Position numbers and translations under genes: made by a program. The notes under the pieces are model-generated. The model was given only the letters and a program-made list of their open reading frames with translations. It was not told the origin of the DNA and did no database searches. From positions 308,322 to 372,321 of the forward strand of contig NZ_JAHLQL010000003.1 of the NCBI RefSeq assembly GCF_018919175.1: a DNA stretch of 64,000 bases. The letters are read 5' to 3'. Below, piece by piece: positions 1 through 8,866 of this stretch (position 1 is the stretch's first letter; the number at the start of each line of letters is the position of its first letter). Origin of the DNA: Clostridium simiarum. GTDB lineage: Bacteria > Bacillota > Clostridia > Clostridiales > Clostridiaceae.

Positions 1-111
1 AAAAACAGAATTATCTAGGGGGTAGCTAAATAAATAATAATAAAATATTTTCAATATTAAGTATAGCATATAATAAGCAACCTTTAAATTTAATCTAGGG
101 GGTTTTTTAAA
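1..111 (+). other. Window edge and region upstream of kamA
   Basis: Five in-frame sense codons followed by TAG at the extreme left could be the tail of a preceding gene, but too little is present to identify it. The rest is AT-rich spacer. The decamer ATCTAGGGGG occurs twice (about 13-22 and 92-101); the second copy is the ribosome-binding site of kamA. I see no hairpin terminator here, so kamA may be cotranscribed with an upstream gene outside the window. Confidence 0.4.
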
Positions 112-1362
112 GTGAAGGTAAATAGACGCTTTGAATTATTTAAAGATATACCCGATGACTTATGGAATGACTGGAAATGGCAACTTAAAAATAGAATTGA
201 GACTTTAGAAGATTTAAAAAAATATATACCACTTACTCAAGAAGAGGAAGAGGGAGTAAAAAAATGCTTAGGCACATTAAGAATGGCTATAACTCCTTAT
301 TACTTAAGTCTTATAGATCCTAATGACCCACATGACCCCATTAGAAAACAGGCTATACCAACAGGGTCAGAAGTTCATAAATCTTCTGCAGATCTTTTAG
401 ATCCTCTACATGAAGATGGTGATTCCCCTGTTCCTGGGCTTACTCATAGATACCCAGACCGTGTACTTCTTCTTATTACAGATCAATGCTCAATGTACTG
501 TAGACACTGCACAAGAAGAAGATTTGCAGGACAACATGATAAAGCACTACCTATGAGTCAAATAGATAAAGCTATAGATTATATAAGAAATACTCCTCAA
601 GTACGTGATGTATTACTATCTGGCGGTGATGCTCTTTTAGTATCAGATGATAAACTTGAATACATTATAAAAAAACTGAGAGAAATTCCTCATGTAGAAA
701 TAATAAGAATAGGATCAAGAATACCTGTAGTTTTACCTCAAAGAATTACAGAAGATCTTGTTAATATGCTAAAAAAATATCATCCTATTTGGCTAAACAC
801 ACACTTTAATCATCCAAATGAAATAACGGAAGACTCAAAAATGGCCTGTGAAAGAATGGCTAATGCTGGAATACCTTTAGGTAATCAATCTGTACTTCTT
901 AAGGGCGTAAATGACTGTGTACATGTCATGAAAACCCTAGTACAAGATCTTGTTAAAATAAGAGTTAGACCTTACTATATATATCAATGTGATTTATCTA
1001 TGGGGCTTGAACACTTTAGAACACCTGTATCAAAAGGTATTGAAATCATAGAAGGATTAAGAGGACATACATCTGGATATTGTGTTCCAACATTTGTAGT
1101 AGATGCACCTGGTGGTGGTGGAAAGACACCTGTAATGCCAAACTATGTGATATCACAATCTGGAAATAAGGTTATACTAAGAAACTTTGAAGGAGTTATA
1201 ACTACCTATACAGAACCTGAGCATTACGTAAATGAATGTAATTGTGAAGTATGTGAAGGTAAAAAAGATGTTAAATTAGTAGGTGTAGCTGGTCTTATTC
1301 AAGGAAATACTATTGCTTTAGAGCCTGAAGGACTAGTAAGAAAAAAGAGAAACCTTAAATAA
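112..1362 (+). CDS. kamA: L-lysine 2,3-aminomutase
   Basis: Radical-SAM, PLP-dependent enzyme that converts L-lysine to L-beta-lysine, the first step of clostridial lysine fermentation. The 416 residues equal the length of the Clostridium subterminale enzyme. The radical-SAM cluster motif CSMYCRHC lies at residues 126-133. The PLP-binding lysine is in PGGGGKTP (K338), and a C-terminal cysteine cluster (CNCEVC) fits the family's zinc site. The start is GTG, preceded by CTAGGGGG. The downstream genes encode lysine 5,6-aminomutase, which acts on the beta-lysine product, so the pathway context agrees. A hairpin follows the stop, so kamA may be transcribed separately from kamBCDE. Confidence 0.97.
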   Translation: MKVNRRFELFKDIPDDLWNDWKWQLKNRIETLEDLKKYIPLTQEEEEGVKKCLGTLRMAITPYYLSLIDPNDPHDPIRKQAIPTGSEVHKSSADLLDPLHEDGDSPVPGLTHRYPDRVLLLITDQCSMYCRHCTRRRFAGQHDKALPMSQIDKAIDYIRNTPQVRDVLLSGGDALLVSDDKLEYIIKKLREIPHVEIIRIGSRIPVVLPQRITEDLVNMLKKYHPIWLNTHFNHPNEITEDSKMACERMANAGIPLGNQSVLLKGVNDCVHVMKTLVQDLVKIRVRPYYIYQCDLSMGLEHFRTPVSKGIEIIEGLRGHTSGYCVPTFVVDAPGGGGKTPVMPNYVISQSGNKVILRNFEGVITTYTEPEHYVNECNCEVCEGKKDVKLVGVAGLIQGNTIALEPEGLVRKKRNLK

Positions 1363-1410
1363 ACTATATTTTAAATGATTATTAGTCATAAATAATGTTA
1401 AGACAAACCC

Positions 1411-1448
1411 TTAGAAAAAATTCTTATAATTATAAGAGTTTTTTCTAA
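1411..1448 (+). terminator. Intrinsic terminator after kamA
   Basis: An almost perfect inverted repeat (AGAAAAAA...TTTTTTCT enclosing TCTTATAA/TTATAAGA) ends in a T-rich tract about 50 nt after the kamA stop. It would end or attenuate transcription from kamA before the kamB leader. Confidence 0.65.
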
Positions 1449-1468
1449 AGTACATAATATTAACCTTC

Positions 1469-1540
1469 CTTATTCCACAGGTTATATCCCCTATCCCGGA
1501 TTTCCTGCAGGATAGACCTAAGCTCTACTTGTGGAATAAG
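1469..1540 (+). promoter_or_regulatory. Structured inverted-repeat element upstream of kamB
   Basis: A 72-nt element is bounded by the perfect 11-nt inverted repeat CTTATTCCACA / TGTGGAATAAG. Nested inside are two further complementary pairs, AGGT/ACCT and CTATCC/GGATAG. Downstream, TTAGGT (about 1552-1557) could pair with ACCTAA of the element, offering an alternative fold before the kamB ribosome site at about 1620. It does not show the conserved boxes of lysine, cobalamin or SAM riboswitches. It may be a cis-regulatory RNA, an operator or a small palindromic repeat; the sequence alone does not decide. Confidence 0.4.
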
Positions 1541-1632
1541 TTCTTCTAAGATTTAGGTATATAAGACTTTATAATGATTAAGCTCAACCTGAGTCCAAGA
1601 ATAAATTAATAAAAAGTTTAAGGGGAAATAAA

Positions 1633-2673
1633 ATGGAATATAATCACAACAAAATAATGGAACTTATAAGAGGGTTTAAAACTATTTCCATTATAGGTAT
1701 GGATAAAAACGTTGGCAAAACCACAGTTTTAAACTATCTTATTGAAAACTCAAGAAATTATATCTCTCCCCTTGGACTAACTTCTATAGGGCGAGATGGT
1801 GAAGATACTGATGTAGTCACTCTTACATCAAAACCTAGAATATATGTTGGAAGCGGAACCTACATAGCTACTGTAAAGCAATGCCTAGGAAATAGCGACA
1901 TTACAAAAGAGATAATAAATACTACAGGTATTTATACTCCAATGGGTGAGGTTATAGTGACAAAAGCATTAAGCGATGGTTATGTAGACCTTGGGGGACC
2001 CTCTGTAAACTCACAGATGTCTAAAATTTGTAACTATCTTTTAGACTTGGGTTGTGAAAAAGTTTTAGTTGATGGGGCCTTAGGTCGAAAAACTTTTGCT
2101 TCTCCCGGAATAACAGAGGCTACGATTTTATCTACAGGAGCTTCAGTTTCAAGAAGTATGAATAAGGTTATAGAAAAAACTGCCCATACCGCTTCTTTAT
2201 TATCTATACCCTCAGAAAAAGATCCTTACATACTAGAATTATGTAATAACACCTTAGATGAGCATAGGATAAATATAATTTATAATAATGGAACTATAAA
2301 GCACCTTAAAGCATCAACTTCTCTAGATGCTGGAAAAGACATAGTCTACAATCTTAATGAAAATGTTGCTTATATTTACATCAAAGGTATATTATCAGAT
2401 AAGCTTTTATTAGACATAATTAAATCTACAGATGAATATAAAAAAGTTATATTTTTAGTTGAAGATGGAACTAAACTATTTTTAACGGAGGAAATATACA
2501 AAAAATTCATAGTTACAGGAGGACAAATAAAGGCCTTATGTCCAATAAATATACTATTTATAACCTGTAATCCAAAATCTCCTTATGGTTACGAATTTAA
2601 TAAGGATATGTTTTTAAATAAACTAAGGAAAGCTGTAGATTTGCCAATTTTTAATGTGCTGTATGAAGCTTAA
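1633..2673 (+). CDS. kamB: KamB-like P-loop protein of lysine 5,6-aminomutase cluster
   Basis: A 346-aa protein with an N-terminal P-loop (GMDKNVGKT, residues 22-30), so it probably binds a nucleotide. Genes in this position between kamA and kamD in lysine-fermenting bacteria are called kamB. By analogy with other B12-dependent aminomutases, KamB and KamC are thought to reactivate lysine 5,6-aminomutase or exchange its cobalamin; that role is inferred from context. The ATG start has AAGGGG about 8 nt upstream. The next gene begins 15 nt after the stop, so kamBCDE look like one transcription unit. No membrane segment is visible. Confidence 0.75.
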   Translation: MEYNHNKIMELIRGFKTISIIGMDKNVGKTTVLNYLIENSRNYISPLGLTSIGRDGEDTDVVTLTSKPRIYVGSGTYIATVKQCLGNSDITKEIINTTGIYTPMGEVIVTKALSDGYVDLGGPSVNSQMSKICNYLLDLGCEKVLVDGALGRKTFASPGITEATILSTGASVSRSMNKVIEKTAHTASLLSIPSEKDPYILELCNNTLDEHRINIIYNNGTIKHLKASTSLDAGKDIVYNLNENVAYIYIKGILSDKLLLDIIKSTDEYKKVIFLVEDGTKLFLTEEIYKKFIVTGGQIKALCPINILFITCNPKSPYGYEFNKDMFLNKLRKAVDLPIFNVLYEA

Positions 2674-2688
2674 ATAGATTTAGAGAAG

Positions 2689-4206
2689 GTGATTAAAATA
2701 ATTTTTTTAGATAAAGACCAACGACATCAAGTGGGGTATTCCTTCATAATTGATAGAGTTGAAGTTATTACTCCCTTTGGAGAAGATTTAAAAAAGAATA
2801 TAGCTCCTTATAAACCTAAAGATAAAGATGCCCTATTAATGGAACTCTCTAATATAGAGAAGATAACTACAACCTACAAAGAAAAAATAGCCAGCTATAG
2901 AGCCATGGAAAGGCTACTATCCAAAATAAAAGATATAAGGACATCTATTAATAGATGCTCACATTTAAACACTCTAGATGAAGTAGAACTTTTTGAAATT
3001 AAAAATTTTTGTATGATATCTGAAGAATTGTACAGCATTTATAAGGAATTTAATGAAGAAATATGTATAAGTAACATATCCTTTAATACCTTAGACAGAG
3101 TACTAAAGTTATTAGATCCAGATAATAAGAAACTACCTACATTTCAAATATACGATAGTTATTCTACAGAATTAAAAGCTATAAGGTTTAAAAAAAGACA
3201 ATTAGAAGATAATATATTAGCTTCTAATGATGAAGATGAGATATGTACCCTTAAAGAAGAAAGATTAAAATGGGTAATATTAGAAGATGAAGAAGAGCTA
3301 GCTATAAGAAAAAGATTAACAGAAGAAATAAATATAGATATAAAAAACCTTGAAAATAATGTATATTCCATGGGGAAATTAGATTTTCTCATAGCAAAAG
3401 GTAAACTAGCCTTAAATTATAATGCTACAAAACCTGAGATATCAGACAAAATGGAAATATCTATTACTAATTCATTCAATCCCGAAGTACAACACATATT
3501 AGAGGAAAAAGGCAAATCCTTCACTCCTATAAATATGTGCCTTAATTCTGGTGTTTCTGTGATTACAGGAGCAAATATGGGTGGAAAGAGTGTAACCCTT
3601 AAGACCATAGTACTTAATCTACTATTAGGGCAATTAGGATTTTTTGTGTTTGCTGACCATGCAAAATTTCCTATATTAGATTTTATTTATTTTATATCTG
3701 ATGACCTTCAATCCGTGTCACAGGGATTAAGTACCTTTGGTGCTGAAATAATAAAGCTAAAAACGGTAATAGAACATGCTAAAATAAAAAACGGATTCAT
3801 TGCTCTAGATGAGTTTGCAAGAGGTACAAATCCTAAAGAAGGTTCCTTTTTAGTAAAATCACTATGTGAATACTTAAATACCTTAACCTCTATAAGCATG
3901 GTATGTACACATTACGATAATGTGGTAAATGAAGACATGGTTCACTATCAAGTTATTGGACTAAAAAATGTGTGCTTTGATTCATTAAAAAGAAAAATTG
4001 ATCTTAATAGAACACATTCCATAGAAATAATTCAAGAGCATATGGATTATAGATTGGAACAAGTATCTAGTAGTAATAGAGTTCCTAAAGATGCTTTAAA
4101 CATCTCTGTTCTTTTAGGTCTTCAAGAAGAAATAGTGAATATAGCAAAAAAATATTATTATGGAAATCCATATAGTAATAATGAGGAGGAATATCATGGA
4201 GAGTAA
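2689..4206 (+). CDS. kamC: KamC, MutS-like ATPase of lysine 5,6-aminomutase cluster
   Basis: A 505-aa protein whose C-terminal half is a MutS-type ATPase domain: Walker A GANMGGKS (about 294-301), a STFGAEI segment like the MutS STFMVEM motif (about 348-354) and Walker B FIALDEFARGTN (about 370-381). The N-terminal 250 residues are largely helical and charged. Mismatch-recognition domains are absent, so this is not a repair MutS. It is placed in a putative aminomutase-reactivation pair with KamB. The start is unclear: GTG at 2689 overlaps the Shine-Dalgarno AGAAGGTGA, whereas the ideal spacing would use a rare ATA or ATT at 2698/2701. The 3' end overlaps kamD by 11 nt. Confidence 0.78.
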   Translation: MIKIIFLDKDQRHQVGYSFIIDRVEVITPFGEDLKKNIAPYKPKDKDALLMELSNIEKITTTYKEKIASYRAMERLLSKIKDIRTSINRCSHLNTLDEVELFEIKNFCMISEELYSIYKEFNEEICISNISFNTLDRVLKLLDPDNKKLPTFQIYDSYSTELKAIRFKKRQLEDNILASNDEDEICTLKEERLKWVILEDEEELAIRKRLTEEINIDIKNLENNVYSMGKLDFLIAKGKLALNYNATKPEISDKMEISITNSFNPEVQHILEEKGKSFTPINMCLNSGVSVITGANMGGKSVTLKTIVLNLLLGQLGFFVFADHAKFPILDFIYFISDDLQSVSQGLSTFGAEIIKLKTVIEHAKIKNGFIALDEFARGTNPKEGSFLVKSLCEYLNTLTSISMVCTHYDNVVNEDMVHYQVIGLKNVCFDSLKRKIDLNRTHSIEIIQEHMDYRLEQVSSSNRVPKDALNISVLLGLQEEIVNIAKKYYYGNPYSNNEEEYHGE

Positions 4207-5752
4207 ATTAAACTTAAACTTTGAAATGGTAGATAAAGCTAGATCCCATGCTAAAAATATAGCATTAGACACTCAAGAATTTATTGATATGCATACCACT
4301 GTAGCAGTAGAAAGAACCGTCTGTAGGTTACTAGGCATTGATGGTGTAGATGCATTAGGTGTACCTTTACCTAATGTGGTGGTGGATAACCTAACAAAAG
4401 GCAATGCTCTTTCTTTAGGCACAGCTTATTTTATAGGAAATGCCATGCTAAATACGGGTCTATCTCCTCAAGAAATTGCTGAAAAAGTAGGAAAAGGTCA
4501 ATTAGATCTAACAACTTTAGAATCAAAAGACTTGTTTGAAATAAAAGCTACTATAATGCCTGTAGCCAAAGCTAGTGTAGAAAGAATAAAGAATAATAGA
4601 AAAAAAAGAGAAGATTACCTTGAAAAATATGGTGATAAAAAAGGGCCTTATCTATATGTAATAGTTGCCACAGGTAATATTTATGAAGATATAACTCAAG
4701 CTACTGCAGCTGCAAAACAAGGAGCAGACATAATTGCTGTAATAAGAACTACAGGACAAAGCCTTTTAGACTTTGTACCCTTTGGAGAAACTACAGAGGG
4801 CTTTGGCGGAACCTTTGCTACACAAGAAAACTTTAGACTAATGAGAGAAGCTCTTGATAAAGTAGGTGAGGAACTTGGTAGGTATATACGACTTTGTAAT
4901 TACTGTTCAGGACTATGTATGCCAGAAATTGCAGCTATGGGAGCTTTAGAAAGACTAGATGTTATGCTAAATGATGCCCTATACGGAATACTATTTAGAG
5001 ATATAAATATGAAAAGAACTCTAGTAGACCAATATTTTTCCCGCATAATTAATGGTTTTGCAGGGGTAATAATAAATACTGGTGAGGATAACTATCTTAC
5101 TACCTCCGATGCAGTAGAAGAAGCTCACACAGTGCTAGCTTCACAATTTATCAATGAACAATTTGCATTAGTTGCAGGATTGCCTGAAGAGCAGATGGGA
5201 CTTGGTCATGCTTTTGAGATAAATCCAGATCTTAAAAATGGATTTTTATATGAACTAGCACAAGCTCAAATGGCTAGAGAGGTATTTCCTAATGCACCAC
5301 TTAAATATATGCCTCCTACAAAGTTTATGACAGGAGATATATTTAAAGGACATGTTCAAGATGCCTTATTTAACATAGTTACCATATTAACTAATCAAAA
5401 ATTACACCTTTTAGGAATGCTTACAGAAGCTATTCATACACCTCTTATGTCTGACAGAGCCTTAGCTATAGAAAATGCCAAATATATATTTAATACTATG
5501 GAAGACTTAGGAGAAGAGATATCCTTCAAAAAAGGCGGTAAAATGGAGGAAAGGGCTAATGAAGTATTAAGTAAAGCCTCTGAACTCCTACATGAAATAG
5601 AAGGTGAAGGATTATTTAAAACCATTGAAAAAGGTATATTCGCTGGAATAAAAAGACCTATTGATGGTGGTAAGGGATTAAATGGTGTAGCAGAAAAATC
5701 AAAAGAATATTTCAATCCATTCATAGACTTAATGTTAGGGGGTAATAGATAA
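4196..5752 (+). CDS. kamD: Lysine 5,6-aminomutase alpha subunit
   Basis: Large subunit (518 aa) of the adenosylcobalamin- and PLP-dependent mutase that moves the terminal amino group of beta-lysine (or D-lysine) to carbon 5. The start chosen is the ATG at 4196, preceded by GAGGAGG at ideal spacing; a longer frame beginning at 4160 has no ribosome site. The TIM-barrel subunit works with KamE, whose ATG overlaps this stop codon (TAATG at 5750-5754), implying translational coupling and equal production of the two chains. The length matches family members. Confidence 0.95.
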   Translation: MESKLNLNFEMVDKARSHAKNIALDTQEFIDMHTTVAVERTVCRLLGIDGVDALGVPLPNVVVDNLTKGNALSLGTAYFIGNAMLNTGLSPQEIAEKVGKGQLDLTTLESKDLFEIKATIMPVAKASVERIKNNRKKREDYLEKYGDKKGPYLYVIVATGNIYEDITQATAAAKQGADIIAVIRTTGQSLLDFVPFGETTEGFGGTFATQENFRLMREALDKVGEELGRYIRLCNYCSGLCMPEIAAMGALERLDVMLNDALYGILFRDINMKRTLVDQYFSRIINGFAGVIINTGEDNYLTTSDAVEEAHTVLASQFINEQFALVAGLPEEQMGLGHAFEINPDLKNGFLYELAQAQMAREVFPNAPLKYMPPTKFMTGDIFKGHVQDALFNIVTILTNQKLHLLGMLTEAIHTPLMSDRALAIENAKYIFNTMEDLGEEISFKKGGKMEERANEVLSKASELLHEIEGEGLFKTIEKGIFAGIKRPIDGGKGLNGVAEKSKEYFNPFIDLMLGGNR

Positions 5753-6540
5753 TGAGCAGCGGACTATACTCTACAGAAAAAAAAGAATTTGATAAAACCT
5801 TAGATTTAACTCAATTAAAACCCTACGGAGATACTATGAATGATGGTAAAGTTCAATTAAGCTTTACTTTACCTGTACCTGACAATGATAAGAGTGTTGA
5901 AGCAGCTAGACTTCTTGCTAAAAAAATGGGACTTGAAGAACCTAATGTTGCCCATCACTCTGCTTTAGATAAAAACTTTACCTTTTTCGTAGTATATGGA
6001 ACCATAAGTCATAGCGTAGATTATGAATCCATACATGTTCAAGCTGTAGAAGTAGATACTTTATCTATGGAAGAAGTAAATGATTATGTAAAAGAAAATA
6101 TAAAGCGTAATATCGTTGTTGTAGGAGCTAGCACAGGCACTGATGCTCATACAGTAGGAATAGACGCCATAATGAACATGAAAGGCTATGCTGGACACTA
6201 TGGATTAGAAAGATATGAAATGATCGATGCCTATAATTTAGGAAGCCAAGTTCCTAATGAAGAGTTTATTAAGAAAGCCATTGAACTTAAGGCTGATGTT
6301 CTTTTAGTATCTCAAACCGTAACACAAAAAAATATACACATACAAAACCTTACAGAACTTGTAGAACTGTTGGAGGCTGAAGGTTTAAGAGATAAAGTAA
6401 TATTAATATGTGGTGGCCCTAGAATAACCCACGAATTAGCTAAAGAGTTAGGCTATGATGCTGGTTTCGGACCTGGGAAATATGCTGATGATGTAGCTAC
6501 TTTTTCAGTAACAGAAATGGTAAAAAGAAATATGATTTAA
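5752..6540 (+). CDS. kamE: Lysine 5,6-aminomutase beta subunit (B12/PLP-binding)
   Basis: Small subunit (262 aa) with the cobalamin-binding DxHxxG signature at TDAHTVG (residues 130-136; His133 is the expected lower cobalt ligand). Lys144 sits exactly at the position of the PLP-anchoring Lys144 described for the Clostridium sticklandii enzyme. The B12 domain continues with VLLVSQTVTQ and the glycine-rich CGGPRI. It forms the active mutase with KamD. It is the last gene of kamBCDE and is followed by a strong hairpin terminator. Confidence 0.96.
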   Translation: MSSGLYSTEKKEFDKTLDLTQLKPYGDTMNDGKVQLSFTLPVPDNDKSVEAARLLAKKMGLEEPNVAHHSALDKNFTFFVVYGTISHSVDYESIHVQAVEVDTLSMEEVNDYVKENIKRNIVVVGASTGTDAHTVGIDAIMNMKGYAGHYGLERYEMIDAYNLGSQVPNEEFIKKAIELKADVLLVSQTVTQKNIHIQNLTELVELLEAEGLRDKVILICGGPRITHELAKELGYDAGFGPGKYADDVATFSVTEMVKRNMI

Positions 6541-6548
6541 AAATATAA

Positions 6549-6586
6549 TTAGACTCTATTTAACATAAAATAGAGTCTAATTTATT
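6549..6586. terminator. Bidirectional terminator between kamE and the diguanylate cyclase gene
   Basis: The perfect inverted repeat TTAGACTCTATTT/AAATAGAGTCTAA lies between convergent genes, with T-rich flanks usable on both strands. Confidence 0.85.
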
Positions 6587-6628
6587 TAATGCTTATTCTG
6601 TATGGTTATAAATAATAAGTTTAAAATC

Positions 6629-8437
6629 TTATTCATAGACCTCAATCCTATTTCTTCCAGATTTTTTAGCTAAGTATAAAGCCTTATCTGCCTCTTCTAA
6701 TAGGGATTTAAAATCCTCATGATAGAATTTAATTTCTTGAATACCTAAGCTAATTGTAACATTAATATTATTTTTACCTATAATTATAGTAGTTTTCTCT
6801 ATGGTACTTCTTAAATCCTCTGCAAAATCTACTGCTTCCTTAAGACCTTTATCAATTAAAGTTATACTTATCTCTTCCCCTCCATATCTTCCTATAATGT
6901 CCTGATCCCTTAACTTATTATTGCAAATGCTACTTATTTCTTTTAATACCTTGTCACCAATAACATGTCCAAAAGAATCATTAATTATCTTAAAATGATC
7001 AACATCTATCATTATGGTAGAAAGTTTAGTATCTTTAATCCTAGCCTTTTCAAACTCTTTATTACTTAATTCAAAAAAATATCTTCTGTTATTAAGTCCT
7101 GTAAGCCCATCAGTTATAGCTAAATATTTTATTTCTCCAAATAATTTAGCATTCTCAATAGCAATACTTGCTTGGGAAGCAAAAGAAAGGACTATATCCC
7201 GCTCTGCTTCTTGATATATGTCTCTTTGCTTATGCTCTAGTATGAGTATTCCTAAAATATTTTTATGCGCAATTAAAGGTATACCAATCCAGCTTCCCGG
7301 ACTATTACAGCAATTGCATCCTTCTATCTTCCTATAATTACTTGAGAGTAAAGTAGTATCTGTAAGGATAACTGGTTGACAAGTAGAAATAACTCTCTCT
7401 ATAAGCGGATTAGATCTATCTACCTTTTTATCCTTATCCACTATATCACAGCTTTCAAAATTACAGGAGGCCGTAACATAAAGATCTTCATCTTTGAATA
7501 GCATAACACAGGCACTATCATAAGGTACTACATCCTTTAAACTACCTAAAAGTCTTACCATAAGTTCTTTCATATCCAAAGTAGAGTTAAGAAGTTCAGT
7601 AACCGCTCTAAGCTTCTCTGCTATTCGCCTATAATATTTTTCTAGTTCTAAATCCTGAGCATTTAACATGGCTTGATTTACTGCATCCTTCAAGATTATA
7701 AATGTCTTAATCTTTGCTAAAAGCTCTTCTCTTAAAAAAGGCCTTATTATATAATCATTAAATCCAACTTCAAAACCTAAATTTATTTCCTCTGAATTAA
7801 AGTCATCCATCATCATTATTATAGGAACATCTGACATTGAGTACTTCTTTCTTATCTCTTTACATACCTTAAAACCAGATATTTTAGGCAATATAGAATC
7901 CATTAAAATTAGGTCATAATTATTTTTATATAAAACTACTTCATTTATAACTTCTAAGCCATTGTTTACAATAGTTATTGAATAATTTTGATCTAAAAGC
8001 TCAGCTAATATAAGATCTATATTATATATATTATGATCTGCAATGAGTATCTTAAACTCCCCTAATGGATTAATAGTTTTCTCATAAAAATGATGTTTAA
8101 ATACTGGTATAGACAACGACCTATGTTCTATATTATCTTTAATTTTATTGTTTTTGAATTTTGATGTATACTTTAAATTACTTATGATATTTATAAGATT
8201 TTCTGAATTAGAATAAATTATATTAAGCTTTTCGAAGTTTTTTACCTCTATTGTATTGTCCCTAAGCTCTCCTGACATAAGTTTAATTATAGATAAGGAG
8301 GACTTCATTTCTTTAATAATAATACTTAATCTTTTTCTTTGCCTTTTATATAGTAAAAAAATGCACATATTGATTAGAGATAATATTGTTATTAAAACTA
8401 AAATCCGATTCTCTTTTAGCAAATTACTTAAATACAT
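6629..8437 (-). CDS. Membrane-anchored diguanylate cyclase with REC and GAF domains
   Basis: A 602-aa protein. In order: one N-terminal membrane helix (about 11-30); a helical segment resembling a histidine-kinase dimerisation domain but without a phospho-histidine motif (about 38-90); a receiver domain (about 128-245) with Asp180 in LILMDS and Arg instead of the usual conserved Lys in IIRPF; a GAF domain (about 275-425); and a GGDEF domain with YGGEE, preceded by an RxxD product-inhibition site (RDQD) five residues before GGEE. It is therefore predicted to make cyclic di-GMP with feedback control. A Shine-Dalgarno AGGAGGTGA lies 12 nt before the ATG, and an in-frame stop rules out an earlier start. 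Confidence 0.9.
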   Translation of the reverse strand: MYLSNLLKENRILVLITILSLINMCIFLLYKRQRKRLSIIIKEMKSSLSIIKLMSGELRDNTIEVKNFEKLNIIYSNSENLINIISNLKYTSKFKNNKIKDNIEHRSLSIPVFKHHFYEKTINPLGEFKILIADHNIYNIDLILAELLDQNYSITIVNNGLEVINEVVLYKNNYDLILMDSILPKISGFKVCKEIRKKYSMSDVPIIMMMDDFNSEEINLGFEVGFNDYIIRPFLREELLAKIKTFIILKDAVNQAMLNAQDLELEKYYRRIAEKLRAVTELLNSTLDMKELMVRLLGSLKDVVPYDSACVMLFKDEDLYVTASCNFESCDIVDKDKKVDRSNPLIERVISTCQPVILTDTTLLSSNYRKIEGCNCCNSPGSWIGIPLIAHKNILGILILEHKQRDIYQEAERDIVLSFASQASIAIENAKLFGEIKYLAITDGLTGLNNRRYFFELSNKEFEKARIKDTKLSTIMIDVDHFKIINDSFGHVIGDKVLKEISSICNNKLRDQDIIGRYGGEEISITLIDKGLKEAVDFAEDLRSTIEKTTIIIGKNNINVTISLGIQEIKFYHEDFKSLLEEADKALYLAKKSGRNRIEVYE

Positions 8438-8552
8438 TATAGAATGAAGTCACCTCCTATTTTTTAGTGAAACCAGTATATCATAGTACTTTAATCATTA
8501 CAATATAAACAATAATCGTTATTCTTTATGTAACAATCCTTGCTTTAACTTG

Positions 8553-8696
8553 TTATCTTTTTCCTTTTGTGTTTTTTATTCCAGGGGAAAGAGCAGAGTT
8601 ACCAGTAGTCTTATATCCTGTTTTTGAATTTCTACTATCTTTACTATGCTCTTCCATACTTTTATTTATATCCTGTTGATTAAATGCTTTTTTCAT
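8553..8696 (-). CDS. Small basic hydrophilic protein, 47 aa, unknown
   Basis: A short open frame with a strong ribosome site (GGGAGG, about 7 nt before ATG) in an otherwise empty 430-nt stretch. The peptide begins MKKAFNQQDINKSMEEHSKD and is rich in Lys, Ser, Asn and Gln, with a basic C-terminus ending KGKR. It has no membrane segment, cysteine or signal peptide. The composition resembles small spore proteins, but I do not recognise a family. It lies between the diguanylate cyclase and glpF genes on the same strand. Confidence 0.6.
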   Translation of the reverse strand: MKKAFNQQDINKSMEEHSKDSRNSKTGYKTTGNSALSPGIKNTKGKR

Positions 8697-8785
8697 TTCT
8701 TTTCCTCCCTTTTTTATAAAATGTAAATATACTTCAATGCTTATTTTGTCCTTATTTATAATAAAAATTCAAATACAATACATTT

Positions 8786-8824
8786 AAAAAAACTAGCTAC
8801 CTTTAACAAAATAAGTAGCTAGTT
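8786..8824 (-). terminator. glpFK terminator
   Basis: On the minus strand AACTAGCTAC/GTAGCTAGTT forms a 10-bp stem followed by a run of seven T. It lies 40 nt after the glpF stop. Confidence 0.85.
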
Positions 8825-8866
8825 TATATATATTTACTTTATTTTTTAAATTAAAATACTAAATTA

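Noticed and set aside
1469..1540. Cobalamin, lysine or SAM riboswitch before kamB
   Set aside because: None of the conserved boxes of these classes is visible; only nested inverted repeats are seen.
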